A DNA stretch of 44,720 nt from Rhodoglobus sp. (lineage in GTDB: Bacteria > Actinomycetota > Actinomycetes > Actinomycetales > Microbacteriaceae). Position 1 is the first letter of the stretch. Every line of letters begins with the position of its first letter. Location: positions 1-44,720 of the forward strand of contig JAODAQ010000041.1 of assembly GCA_025463515.1 (NCBI GenBank), read 5' to 3'. Positions 22,360 to 31,654 of this stretch are shown piece by piece. The notes under the pieces were generated by a model. That model worked only from the letters and a program-made list of their open reading frames with translations. It ran no database searches and had not been told where the DNA came from. A program made the translations under genes and the position numbers.

Positions 22360-24223
22360 CCCGCGCGATCTCCAGCAGGTGCGCGAGCACCGAGCGCGCC
22401 ACGCGGTCGTTCTCGCGGAAGGCCACCGCGTTGGTCCGCGGTCGCGAGAACGCGCCGACGAACGGGGCGTTCGTGTACGGCCCGACCGCGAACCGGTTCG
22501 GGTGCGGGCGACCGGAGGAGCCGACGATCCTGCCATCGGCCCGGCTCACCTGCAGCAGGCCGGTCGAGCCCGAGTACTCGTCATCCTCGAGGTGCTCCTC
22601 GGTTCCGACCCCCGACTCGATGAGCGAGCGCAGCGCGGGGTTGTCGCTGGCGCCCACGCGCGTCGCGGGCAGGCGTGCATCGACGAGCACGCGCGCGGAC
22701 TGCTCCCCCGGCACGTGCGGCGACGAAGCGACGAAGCGGCCGGATGCCTCGGCCCGCACCTCCACGTCCGCGCCCAGGAACACGACCACCCCCGCGTCCG
22801 CGAGCGCGAGCAGCTCCTCGAGGCGGTGCGCGGGCGGACCGCTCGCGAGGTAGCTGAAGTAGTTCAGCCAGCGCTCTCCGAGGTCGACGGCGCGCGACTT
22901 CGCCGACCATTTGGGAGAGTCGATGACCGTGCTCAGGTCGAACAGCGAGTACAGCAGCGAGTAGAACAGGGCGAGGGTCGCGCTGTGCTCGGGGGCCGAG
23001 CGCAGGTGCAGGTCGCGACGGATGTACTCGGCGATGTGCGCCTGCGCCTCCCCGCGCGAGGCGAAGCCGATGCCGGCCAGCGGGCGGTCGAGGTCGGCGA
23101 GGTGCAGTCGGTCCAGCGGATCGGGCACGTGCTCCTCGACGAGGGCGCGCAGCTCGGGCGCATCCCACTCGAGGTCGTGGAAGCGCTCGCGGAACGTGTC
23201 CCAGCCGCCCCGCACGCGCTCCGGATGGCCGACGAAGAGCTCCGTGTAGTAGCCCCACAGGAGCTCCTTCGCGATGAGGGGCCAGAAGTCCTCGTGGAAG
23301 TGCAGCCTGTCTCGGTCCCTCTCGAGCCGTCGGGCGATCTCGGTCGTGAAGTAGGCGGCCTGCGCGCGCGGCGCCGCGAGGGTCGAGCTGATCTTCGAGT
23401 GGTACGGGACGCCGCGGCGCGAGCCGAGGAACAGCCGCGGCTCCCGGCCGGAGGGGATGTACCGTGAGCCCTCGAAGCGCCCGCCCCGCCCCTGGGTGAG
23501 CAGCACCACCAGGTCGACGCTCGCCAGGCCCATGCCGCGCACGATGACGTCCTCCCCCGCACGGATGCCCGACAGATCGGTGTCGGCGGTGAAGTCGGGC
23601 GCGACGTAGTGGGCGCCGTGCAGTTCGGCGAAGCGGAGCAGCTCACGGTGCTCAGGTTCGGGCTCCCGCCCGGTGTGGCCGAGCGCGTAGACGACGACGT
23701 CGGCCTCGAGCACGTCGCCGTCATCGAGCAGCACTCGCTGCACCTCGCCGGGCTCGCCCTCCACCCCGGCGACCGTGGCCCGGTGGACGCGCAGCGACAC
23801 GGAGTCGGGCAGGGCGGCTGCCGCGCGGCGGTAGAACCAGTCGAGATAGGCGCTCTGCAGGCGCCGCGTGGGGAATGACGTTCCGGTGAGGGACTCGAGC
23901 TCCGCCCGGACCTCGGAGTCGGTCTCGACGTCGAGGATGCCGCCCGTGCGCACCGCCTCCGCCCACTCGATGAGCGAGGGACCGTGCGCGATCGGGCCTT
24001 CGATGGTGCTCGAGGCATCCGTGAACATGGTCACGTCCTCGGCCATCGAGTTCAGCTTGAGGAGCCCCGATTGCGCGTCGCGCCAGATCCTGCCGCCGCC
24101 GGGCGGGTGCGGGTCGATCAGGTGGATCCGGATCGGGACGTCGTACTCGGCCAGGTTCTCGGCGATCCGCTCGAGGATGCCGACCCCGCGCGGGCCGGCA
24201 CCGAGGATGGCGAGGGTGGGCAT
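22343..24223 (-). CDS. large FAD/NAD(P)-binding protein (YdhS-like)
   Basis: A 626-residue protein opening with a Rossmann FAD-binding motif (LAILGAGPRGVGILERIAENL, residues 4-24) followed by HPPGGGRIWRDAQSGLLKLNSMAEDVTMF, matching the FAD-NAD(P)-binding domain family of uncharacterised proteins such as E. coli YdhS. VVVYALGHTG and VIVRGMGLASVDLVVLLTQGRGG are further dinucleotide-contact segments. Function is not established for the family; an oxidoreductase or N-hydroxylase-like role is plausible. The ATG at 24223 has GGGGG directly before it. It is divergent from a GNAT gene across a region with phased TGAC repeats, and convergent with the MalY-type gene (17-bp overlap). Confidence 0.8.
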   Translation of the reverse strand: MPTLAILGAGPRGVGILERIAENLAEYDVPIRIHLIDPHPPGGGRIWRDAQSGLLKLNSMAEDVTMFTDASSTIEGPIAHGPSLIEWAEAVRTGGILDVETDSEVRAELESLTGTSFPTRRLQSAYLDWFYRRAAAALPDSVSLRVHRATVAGVEGEPGEVQRVLLDDGDVLEADVVVYALGHTGREPEPEHRELLRFAELHGAHYVAPDFTADTDLSGIRAGEDVIVRGMGLASVDLVVLLTQGRGGRFEGSRYIPSGREPRLFLGSRRGVPYHSKISSTLAAPRAQAAYFTTEIARRLERDRDRLHFHEDFWPLIAKELLWGYYTELFVGHPERVRGGWDTFRERFHDLEWDAPELRALVEEHVPDPLDRLHLADLDRPLAGIGFASRGEAQAHIAEYIRRDLHLRSAPEHSATLALFYSLLYSLFDLSTVIDSPKWSAKSRAVDLGERWLNYFSYLASGPPAHRLEELLALADAGVVVFLGADVEVRAEASGRFVASSPHVPGEQSARVLVDARLPATRVGASDNPALRSLIESGVGTEEHLEDDEYSGSTGLLQVSRADGRIVGSSGRPHPNRFAVGPYTNAPFVGAFSRPRTNAVAFRENDRVARSVLAHLLEIARVSAPA

Positions 24224-24263
24224 CCCCCAACGATCGCCGCAGGCCCGGAATGATGCGCCCTCG

Positions 24264-24297
24264 GTGACGGTTAGTGACAACCATGACGAAGTGTGAA
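24264..24297. promoter_or_regulatory. helically phased TGAC direct repeats, FAD-protein/GNAT intergenic region
   Basis: TGAC begins at 24265, 24275 and 24284, and TGAA at 24294, giving four near-identical half sites on one face of the helix at 9-10 bp spacing. They lie between the divergent starts at 24223 and 24342. A similar array occurs at 30356-30379. Probably binding sites of an unidentified regulator. Confidence 0.5.
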
Positions 24298-24341
24298 TCG
24301 CCCGATTGCCAGCGCCCGGGCGCGCGCCTACTCTCGCGCTC

Positions 24342-24839
24342 ATGACTACCCCCCTGCTCGAGGCCGGAGACCGGCTCGTGCACACCACGCCCCTCGACGA
24401 GCTCGTCACGCCGGTGCTCGCCGACCTCGAGCGCGAGTACGACGGCCGGTACGGCAACATGTTCGGGCAGCCCGCGTCAGTCGAGATCTCCCGCTACCCC
24501 GCCACAGCGTTCTCGGCGCCGGACGGGACCTTCGTGGTGCTGGTGCGCGACGGGCGCGCCATTTCGGCCGGCGCGTTCATGCGCATCGATGACACCACGG
24601 TCGAGGTCAAGCGCATGTGGACGCACGCCGACTTCCGCGGCCAGGGTCTCGCGCGGCTGATTCTCGCCGAGCTCGAGGCCGAGGCATCCCGCCGCGGCTA
24701 CGCGAAGGTCGTGCTGAGCACCGGCCCGCGCCAGCCCGAGGCGGTGCGGCTCTACCTCGCCACGGGCTACACGCCGCAGTTCGACCAGTCGCGGCCCGCG
24801 GAGGAGATCGTCATCCACGGCTTCAGCAAGGCCCTGTAG
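24342..24839 (+). CDS. GNAT-family N-acetyltransferase
   Basis: A 165-residue acetyl-CoA-dependent acyltransferase. The acetyl-CoA pyrophosphate loop is in VKRMWTHADFRGQGLARLILAELEAEASRRGY (about 88-119, RGQGLA), followed by VVLSTGPRQPEAVRLYLATGYTP, the usual motif B. Start at the second in-frame ATG (24342), the first being 12 codons earlier without support. Context with an amino-acid ABC transporter, NtaA-type monooxygenases and a C-S lyase recalls Bacillus sulfur-salvage operons in which a GNAT acetylates S-modified cysteines. Substrate assignment is inference. Confidence 0.85.
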   Translation: MTTPLLEAGDRLVHTTPLDELVTPVLADLEREYDGRYGNMFGQPASVEISRYPATAFSAPDGTFVVLVRDGRAISAGAFMRIDDTTVEVKRMWTHADFRGQGLARLILAELEAEASRRGYAKVVLSTGPRQPEAVRLYLATGYTPQFDQSRPAEEIVIHGFSKAL

Positions 24840-24894
24840 CCCGCTGCCCTCTCGCACAGCTTCCGCGGGTCGCGGGCGCGGCGGGGCGCACGAC

Positions 24895-24927
24895 GAGGGG
24901 CCCCGGATGCGGCATCCGGGGCCCCTC
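24895..24927. terminator. bidirectional terminator between GNAT and ABC genes
   Basis: A perfect 15-bp stem, GAGGGGCCCCGGATG (24895-24909) with its complement (24913-24927), closes a CGG loop and is followed by GCTTT. It separates the GNAT gene from the convergent binding-protein gene. Confidence 0.9.
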
Positions 24928-24939
24928 GCTTTCACGCAG

Positions 24940-25950
24940 CTACTGGTTGTCGAGCGGCAGCCCGGGCGGGTTCACGAGCGACTTCTCCACGGCCTCGTTC
25001 TCGAGGCCCCACGTGGCGAGCCAGGTGTCGTACTGGCCGTTCTCGATGAGGTAGTTGATCGCCGCGGCGAAGGGCTCGGCGAGGCCGCTGTCCTTCTTCA
25101 CGGTTGCCGCGATCAGTCCGTCGAGGGTCTCGCCCGCGCCCGAGAACGTGCCGGCGTTGCGGGTCGGGTCTGCCGAGTCGGCGGTCTGCGACACGTGGTA
25201 CGCGATCCCCGGGTTCGGCGTGAAGTACGCGTCGATCTGGCCCGAGTTGAGCGCGAGGTAGGTCGAGTTGGAGTCGGCGAAGTAGGAGATCTCGAGGGAC
25301 TTGCCCTCGGCCTGCAGCTTCTCCTGCCAGGCGAGCAGCAGCTTCTCCTGGTTGGTGCCGGCGCCGACCGCGACGGTCAGGCCGTCGAGGTTCTCGTAGT
25401 CGCCGTCGAACTCCCAGTCGTTCGACTTGAGCACCTCGAAGCCGAGGTTGTCGCCGCGGTAGGAGGCGAAGTCGTACTTCTCCTTGCGCTTCTCCGTGTC
25501 GGTGATGTTCGAGAGGCCGACGTTGGTCGCGCCCGTGTCGATGCCCACGAACAGGTTGTCCCACGTCGAGGGCTTGAACTCGGGCTGGAGGCCGAAGACG
25601 GCGGCCACAAGCCGTCCCAGATCCGACTCGGAGCCGGTCTCGGTCTCGTCGTCGTCGCCCACGTAGGCGAGCGGCGGGAAGCCGGAGGGCAGGTCGCCGA
25701 TGCCGATCACGAGCTTGCCGGAGTCGAGCACCTCCTTCGGGAGGGTCGAGCGGATGTCCTCGACGACGGGCACCTCGACGGAGGTCTCGGTCGCGACGCC
25801 GTTCGAGAAGGCGCCGATCGTCACCGTTGAGTTGGTGTCGCTCGAGGCCGGCTCGGCCGAGGGGTCGGCGGCGCACGCGGCGAGCCCCGCGATGAGGGCG
25901 GCGGTGATGACCGCACCGCCGATACGAGTCAGTCGCTGTGGGCTGGACAT
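24940..25950 (-). CDS. polar amino-acid ABC transporter binding lipoprotein
   Basis: A 336-residue solute-binding protein of the PAAT type. Signal peptide with lipobox LAAC (cysteine about residue 26), a serine/threonine/aspartate linker, then the family core KLVIGIGDLPSGFPPLAYVGDD ... ESDLGRLVAAVFGLQPEF and WDNLFVGIDTGATNVGLSNITDTEKRKEKYDFASY, typical of cystine/glutamine-class receptors. ATG at 25950 after AGGAGAACC. It lies 47 bp downstream of the ATPase gene in the order permease-ATPase-receptor. Ligand is not readable; sulfur amino acids are attractive given the neighbouring MalY-type lyase and monooxygenases. Confidence 0.9.
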   Translation of the reverse strand: MSSPQRLTRIGGAVITAALIAGLAACAADPSAEPASSDTNSTVTIGAFSNGVATETSVEVPVVEDIRSTLPKEVLDSGKLVIGIGDLPSGFPPLAYVGDDDETETGSESDLGRLVAAVFGLQPEFKPSTWDNLFVGIDTGATNVGLSNITDTEKRKEKYDFASYRGDNLGFEVLKSNDWEFDGDYENLDGLTVAVGAGTNQEKLLLAWQEKLQAEGKSLEISYFADSNSTYLALNSGQIDAYFTPNPGIAYHVSQTADSADPTRNAGTFSGAGETLDGLIAATVKKDSGLAEPFAAAINYLIENGQYDTWLATWGLENEAVEKSLVNPPGLPLDNQ

Positions 25951-25997
25951 GGTTCTCCTAGGTGTTGGTGTGGGCTCCGCGGGGAAGGGCCGCGGCT

Positions 25998-26752
<755 letters not shown>

Positions 26753-26756
<4 letters not shown>

Positions 26757-27652
26757 CGGCGTGCTCCCCGCGCGTAGTACCGCTCGACGTAGTACTGCAC
26801 TATCGAGATCGCGCTCGTCAGCGCCAGGTACCACAGCGTCGCGACGACGAGCAGCGGGATGATGTCGGTCGGGTAGGTGCTGCTGAGGCGCTGCACCTGC
26901 CCGAACAGGTCGAGCAGGGAGACGTAGATCAGCAGCGAGCTGGCCTTGAGCAGCCCGATCACCTGGTTGACGTAGGACGGCACGATCGACCGCAGCGCCT
27001 GCGGCAGCACGATCCGCATGAACTGCCGCACCCGCGGGATGCCCAGGGCCTTGGCGGCCTCGTGCTGGCCCTGGTCGACCGAGAGGATGCCGCTGCGCAC
27101 GACCTCGGACGAGTACGCGATCTCGCTCAGGCTCAGGCCGATGACCCCGAGGGCGAGCGGATCCACGGAGATGGTGGGGATCGCCAGCTGCGGTCCGAAC
27201 GGGATGCCGATGCCGATCGACGGGTACAGGTTCGGCAGGTTGAACAGGAAGATCAGGATGAGGATCAGCGGGACGGAGCGGAAGAGCCACACATAGCCCC
27301 AGCTGATCGTCTTGAGGAACCTGTTCCGCGACAGCCTGCCGAGGGCGACGACCACACCGCCGATGAAGCTCACGACCGCGGCGATCGCGGTGGCCTGCAG
27401 AGTGAGGCCGATGCCCTTGAGGATCGACTTGTGGAAGATCCACTCGGGCACCTTCGCCCACTCCCAGTGCGGGTTGCTGAACAGCGTCTGACCGAAGTTG
27501 ACGAGAAGCACGAGCACCACGAGAGTCGCAATCCACTGCCCCGGCCGGCGCAGCGGGACGACGCGGCTCGTCGCCAGTGACGCGAGCGGGGCGACCGCCA
27601 CGGGGCGCGGCTCGACGGCCTCGGCCACCGGGGTGTGCAGGGTACTCGTCAT
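26753..27652 (-). CDS. polar amino-acid ABC transporter permease
   Basis: A 299-residue HisM/GlnP-family permease. An N-terminal cytosolic tail of about 38 residues precedes the first helix; about five to six helices follow. The coupling loop is [24 protein letters not shown] (about 197-220), the canonical EAA motif. Coupled by ATGA overlap to the ATPase gene. Preceded by a 156-bp gap with two GTGACGC repeats, so it may have its own promoter besides read-through from the flavoenzyme genes. Confidence 0.93.
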
Positions 27653-27753
27653 GCGCTCGCTCCTCTCGTCCCTCCGCCGCGCCAGTCGCGGGGTGGTTGG
27701 AGGCGAGGTTATGCGGGCCCGTCAAGGCGGGCGGGAAAGCCGGTTAACAGGGC

Positions 27754-27770
27754 GTCACATGCGTCACGTA
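27754..27770 (-). promoter_or_regulatory. paired GTGACGC repeats upstream of the ABC operon
   Basis: Minus-strand GTGACGC occurs twice (complement GCGTCAC at 27752-27758 and 27761-27767), 9 bp apart, about 100 bp before the permease start. This matches the TGAC arrays at 24264 and 30356 in core and spacing. The rest of the gap 27653-27808 shows no gene. Confidence 0.4.
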
Positions 27771-27808
27771 CCGCAACATCCGCCGAAATACGGGGCGGTC
27801 TGGTACCG

Positions 27809-28918
27809 CTAGCGCGCGAGGGAGAAGAGCGCGGGGGCCGGGCCGGAGCCGTCGACGAGGTCCGCGAGCACCCGCCCGATCGCGGGCGTGAACTTGAACC
27901 CGTGGCCCGAGAAGCCGGCGCCGACCACGATCGGCCCGGTGCGGTCGAGCACGAAGTTGTGGTCGGGAGTCGTCGTGTAGGTGCAGCTGATCGGCACGAG
28001 GGCGTCCGCGTCGACGCCGGGCAGCCACTCGCGCGCGTAGCGCTGCAGCGCCGCCAACTGCACCGGCTCGGGCAGGAAGTCGCGGGCATCCGGGTCGACC
28101 ACCGGCCCCACCCCGTGCCAGCCGGCCTTGACGCCCTCGCCGGGCGTGAGCATTCCGTAGACGTCGGAGTACCAGTAGTCGTCGCCCGCGCCGCGCGAGT
28201 GGTTGAAGCCCGGCCAGGCGGCGCTCTCGTCACGCACGGCGAAGTGCGCCGGCTGCTCCTGAGTGACGACGAGGCGGGGATGCCGCACTGCCGCGCCGAG
28301 GATCCGCTCCGTCCAGGCGCCCGCCGTGACGACCGCCGTCCGCGCCGCGACCTCGTGCGAGCCCGAAGCGGTCTCGTACCGGACGAGCACCCCCTCGCCC
28401 ACCTCCAGCCCCACGACACGGGCGCCGTGCAGCACCGTCGCGCCGTGGGACGCCGCCGACTCCTGCAGGGCTGCGACCGCGGCATCCGCGTTCAGCCGCC
28501 CCGCCTGCGGCGTGTACAGCACCCTCGTGTCGAAGCGGATGCCGGGCCAGCGCCGGCCGGCCTCTGCGGGGTCGAGGAACTCGACCGGGATGCCCGCCCG
28601 AGTGAGCGACGCGTGCACCGCGTCGAAACCGGGGTTGGCGCCGTGGTTGGCGATCCCCACGAGATCGAGGAGCGGTCTGCCGGTCTCGCGCTCGAGCTCC
28701 CGCCACGCGGGCAGCGCCTCGACGAGCAGGCCGACGTACGTCTCGTCGGCGTAGGACACGTTGAAGTTGCGGGATGCCCCGTGCGAGGCGCCGTTCCTAT
28801 GCCCGGGCTCGAACCGCTCGAGCAGCAGCACCTCCCGGCCGCGCAGGGCGAGGGACCGCGCGGTGGACGACCCCATCGCGCCGCCGCCGATGACGACGAC
28901 CTCCACCGACTCCGTCAT
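27809..28918 (-). CDS. sarcosine oxidase / N-methyltryptophan oxidase-type flavoenzyme
   Basis: A 369-residue FAD amine oxidase of the monomeric sarcosine oxidase (MSOX/SolA) family, which oxidises secondary N-methyl amino acids to the amine, formaldehyde and H2O2. FAD motif VVVIGGGAMGSSTA (7-20), the NGASHGASRNFN loop (42-53), the cysteine that carries FAD covalently at C312 (SCTYTTTPDHNFVLD) and the C-terminal GAGFSGHGFKFTPAIG are all present. Its start overlaps the stop of the LLM gene upstream (ATGA). Linked amino-acid uptake genes suit an N-methyl amino-acid substrate. Confidence 0.9.
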   Translation of the reverse strand: MTESVEVVVIGGGAMGSSTARSLALRGREVLLLERFEPGHRNGASHGASRNFNVSYADETYVGLLVEALPAWRELERETGRPLLDLVGIANHGANPGFDAVHASLTRAGIPVEFLDPAEAGRRWPGIRFDTRVLYTPQAGRLNADAAVAALQESAASHGATVLHGARVVGLEVGEGVLVRYETASGSHEVAARTAVVTAGAWTERILGAAVRHPRLVVTQEQPAHFAVRDESAAWPGFNHSRGAGDDYWYSDVYGMLTPGEGVKAGWHGVGPVVDPDARDFLPEPVQLAALQRYAREWLPGVDADALVPISCTYTTTPDHNFVLDRTGPIVVGAGFSGHGFKFTPAIGRVLADLVDGSGPAPALFSLAR

Positions 28919-30303
28919 GGGGCAAAGCTATTCGCCGGCAGGCCCAGGCCGAGGTTCTCGCGCAGGGTGTGTCCCGCATACTCCCGCGGGAAGAGCCCGC
29001 GGCGCTGCAGCTCCGGGACGACGAGCGTCGTGAACGCCTCGAACTGCTCGTCGAGGTAGGCCGTGAGCACCGTGAAGCCGTCGACCGCGCGGGCGCTGAA
29101 CCAGTCCTCGAAGTGGTCGGCGATGTCCTCCGGCGAGCCGACGATCACCGGTGCGGCAACGACTTGCGCCACGAGCAGGTGCCGGAAGGTCACCCCGCGC
29201 AGCCCGCCGATCGTGCGGCCCGACCGCTCGCGCACCACCTCGAGCAGCTGCTGGCCGAGGGCGCTGAAGCGGGCGGCGAGGCGGGCCGGCACGACCTCCT
29301 CGATGAGCACGCCGTTGAGCGGCACGCCGAGGACGCCCGCGAGCGACCGCAGTGTGCGGTTCGCTGGCAGCCGGTCGACGGGGATGACGCCCGCCGCGGT
29401 CTCCACCGGGACGGACTGCACGAGCCTGTCGTACACCTCCCACGCCAGCTCCCTGCTTGCCGCGACCACCGGCAGCACGGGGGTGATGACGAGGAACTCC
29501 TCGGGGTCGCGGCCTGCCGCCGCGGCATCCTGCTTCGCCGTTGCGTACCCCTCGATGGCCTCGGCCCTCGTCCTCGGCGACACGAAGGAGATGTCGGCCT
29601 CCCGCGCGGCCAGGTCGCGAGTCGCGGGAGCGGCCGCGACGACGGCAATGGGCGGATGCCCCTGCGGCGGCCTGAGCACGTTGAGCGGTCCGGCTGCCGA
29701 GCGATGGGTGCCGACGTAGCCGAGCGGGTGGATCCGTGCGGGGTCGATGAGCTGCCCGCTCTCGGCGTCGCCGACGAACGCGCCGTCCTCCCAGCTGTCC
29801 CAGAGGCCGCGGAGGATCTCGATGAACTCGACGGATGCCGCGACCCGGTCCTCGTCGCTGTGCACCCGGTCCCAGCCGAAGTTGCTCGCTGTGCGCGCCT
29901 CCGAGCCGCTCGCCACCGAGAGGCCGAACCGCCCGCCGCTCAGGATGTCGATGGATGCGGAGCTGCGCGCCACCGAGTACGACTCCGTGTGCGAGGAGTT
30001 CACCGTGGCGATGAGCCCGATGCGCTCTGTGACCGCGGCCAGGAAGCTCGCCGCCGCGAGGGGCTCGAGCCGCGCGAGCAGGTACGGGTCGCTGTGCTCG
30101 TACTCGGCCGCGGTGGCGAGCCAGTCGCCGAAGAACAGGAACTGCAGGCCGGCGGCCTCGGCGGCGCGGGCCGTGCGCGCGAGCACCTCGGGGTCGTCAT
30201 AGGGGTTGCGGTGGGCACCGGGCTGCCGCCATCCGGAGGGCCAGGCGCCGAGCGTGCGCACGGTCGCGCCCAGCACGAGGTGCGGTCGCCGTGGTGTGCC
30301 CAT
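28915..30303 (-). CDS. NtaA/SnaA/DszA-type FMN-dependent monooxygenase, copy 1
   Basis: A 462-residue LLM-class monooxygenase using FMNH2 supplied by a separate reductase. Hallmarks: GLQFLFFGDWLAT near 52, TERIGLIATVNSSHTESYSVARSSASIDILSGGRFGLSVASG (about 91-133) and the C-terminal FPREYAGHTLRENLGL shared with nitrilotriacetate and dibenzothiophene-sulfone monooxygenases. First gene of the minus-strand unit including the sarcosine-oxidase-type enzyme and ABC transporter, divergent from two further monooxygenases. Substrate unknown; S- or N-substituted amino acids are likely. Confidence 0.9.
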   Translation of the reverse strand: MGTPRRPHLVLGATVRTLGAWPSGWRQPGAHRNPYDDPEVLARTARAAEAAGLQFLFFGDWLATAAEYEHSDPYLLARLEPLAAASFLAAVTERIGLIATVNSSHTESYSVARSSASIDILSGGRFGLSVASGSEARTASNFGWDRVHSDEDRVAASVEFIEILRGLWDSWEDGAFVGDAESGQLIDPARIHPLGYVGTHRSAAGPLNVLRPPQGHPPIAVVAAAPATRDLAAREADISFVSPRTRAEAIEGYATAKQDAAAAGRDPEEFLVITPVLPVVAASRELAWEVYDRLVQSVPVETAAGVIPVDRLPANRTLRSLAGVLGVPLNGVLIEEVVPARLAARFSALGQQLLEVVRERSGRTIGGLRGVTFRHLLVAQVVAAPVIVGSPEDIADHFEDWFSARAVDGFTVLTAYLDEQFEAFTTLVVPELQRRGLFPREYAGHTLRENLGLGLPANSFAP

Positions 30304-30355
30304 GCGTCGACGTTAGGCAGACTCGACGGGAATCCGTGCCAGAGATTACCCCGTG

Positions 30356-30394
30356 TGACCTTCGGTGACGCCCCCTGACGCGGCCGGTTGACGG
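30356..30394. promoter_or_regulatory. 10-bp phased TGAC repeats between divergent monooxygenases
   Basis: TGAC begins at 30356, 30366 and 30376, exactly 10 bp apart, with another at 30389. The region 30304-30458 separates divergent monooxygenase genes. TTGACG (30388-30393) could be the -35 of the forward operon. The block CCCCCTGACGCGGCCG matches the upstream region of the MalY-type gene. Confidence 0.5.
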
Positions 30395-30458
30395 GCATCC
30401 GGTGCCGGATCACGCTCGATGCCGACGCCGGACCGCCCGGTGCCGTGAGGAGGAGACC

Positions 30459-31643
30459 ATGAGTTCCGAACACAGGCTGCGCCTCGGCGTGGCGCTCGAG
30501 GGGGCCGGCTGGCACCCCGCCGCGTGGCGCGAGCCGTCGTCTCGGCCGGACGAGCTGTTCACCCCGGAGTACTGGGTCGAGCTCGTGCGCACGGCCGAGG
30601 CCGGGCTGCTCGACTTCGTCACCATCGAGGACTCCCTCGCGCTGCAGTCGTCCGCGTTCTTCGAGGGCGACTCCCGCACCGACGAGGTGCGCGGCCGCCT
30701 GGACGCCCTGCTGATCGCGGCCCGGGTCGCCCCGCTCACGTCGCACATCGGGCTCATCCCGACCGTGACGACGAGCCACACGGAGCCGTTCCATGTCTCG
30801 ACCGGCATCGCCACCCTCGACTACACGAGCGAGGGCCGCGCGGGCTGGCAGGCGAAGGTCTCGGGCCGCGTCGATGAGGCGCAGCACTTCGGGCGCCGCA
30901 CGCACCCGGGCGGCTCCTACGACGACCCCGAAGTGCAGGAGTTCGTCGGCGAGCTCTTCGCCGACGCCACCGACGCCGTCGAGGCGGTCCGCCGGCTCTG
31001 GGACAGCTGGGAGGACGACGCCGAGATCCGCGACGTCGTGACCGACCGGTTCCTCGACGCGGCCAAGGTGCACCGGGTCGACTTCGAGGGGCGCGAGTTC
31101 AGCATCCGGGGCCCCTCGATCACACCGCGCCCGCCGCAGGGCCAGCCCGTGGTCGCCGCCCTCGCCCACGCCGCGCTGCCGTACCGGTTCGCCGCGGGCT
31201 CCGCCGACCTCGTCTTCGTGACGCCGCTGGACGACCGGGATGCCGCGCGCATCATCACGGAGGTCACCGCCCTCGACCGCACGGGCGAGCCGCTGCGGGT
31301 CTTCGCCGACCTCGTCGTCGCGCTCGACGCCCCCGACGGGGAGACCGGCCTCGACCGGCTCGCGCGGCTCGACTCGCTCGGGCGCCCGCTGGTCTCGGAC
31401 ACGCTCGTGGTGGGCGGCTCTGCGGCCGACCTGGCCGATCACCTCGAGCTGTTAGCGGCACTCGGCTACGCGGGCGCCCGACTGCGCCCGGCCGTCACGA
31501 CCGACGACCTGCCCCGCATCGCGAACGACCTCACCCCCGAGCTCCGCCGCCGCGGCGTCTTCCACGACGCCTACGAGGCGGGCACCCTCCGCGGGCTGCT
31601 CGGCCTCCCCGAGCGAGTCCCCAACCGTTTCGCCACCGTCTAA
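30459..31643 (+). CDS. LLM-class FMN-dependent monooxygenase, copy 2
   Basis: A 394-residue luciferase-like monooxygenase. LRLGVALEGAGWHPAAWR (N-term), LLDFVTIEDSLAL, TSHIGLIPTVTTSHTEPFHVSTGIATLDYTSEGRAGWQAKVS (about 104-145) and VEAVRRLWDSWEDDAE are typical of the NtaA/DszA group; the C-terminal FHDAYEAGTLRGLLGL mirrors copy 1. The ATG at 30459 has AGGAGGAG just upstream. It pairs with the next monooxygenase 11 bp downstream. Confidence 0.88.
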   Translation: MSSEHRLRLGVALEGAGWHPAAWREPSSRPDELFTPEYWVELVRTAEAGLLDFVTIEDSLALQSSAFFEGDSRTDEVRGRLDALLIAARVAPLTSHIGLIPTVTTSHTEPFHVSTGIATLDYTSEGRAGWQAKVSGRVDEAQHFGRRTHPGGSYDDPEVQEFVGELFADATDAVEAVRRLWDSWEDDAEIRDVVTDRFLDAAKVHRVDFEGREFSIRGPSITPRPPQGQPVVAALAHAALPYRFAAGSADLVFVTPLDDRDAARIITEVTALDRTGEPLRVFADLVVALDAPDGETGLDRLARLDSLGRPLVSDTLVVGGSAADLADHLELLAALGYAGARLRPAVTTDDLPRIANDLTPELRRRGVFHDAYEAGTLRGLLGLPERVPNRFATV

Positions 31644-31654
31644 GGAGCACCACC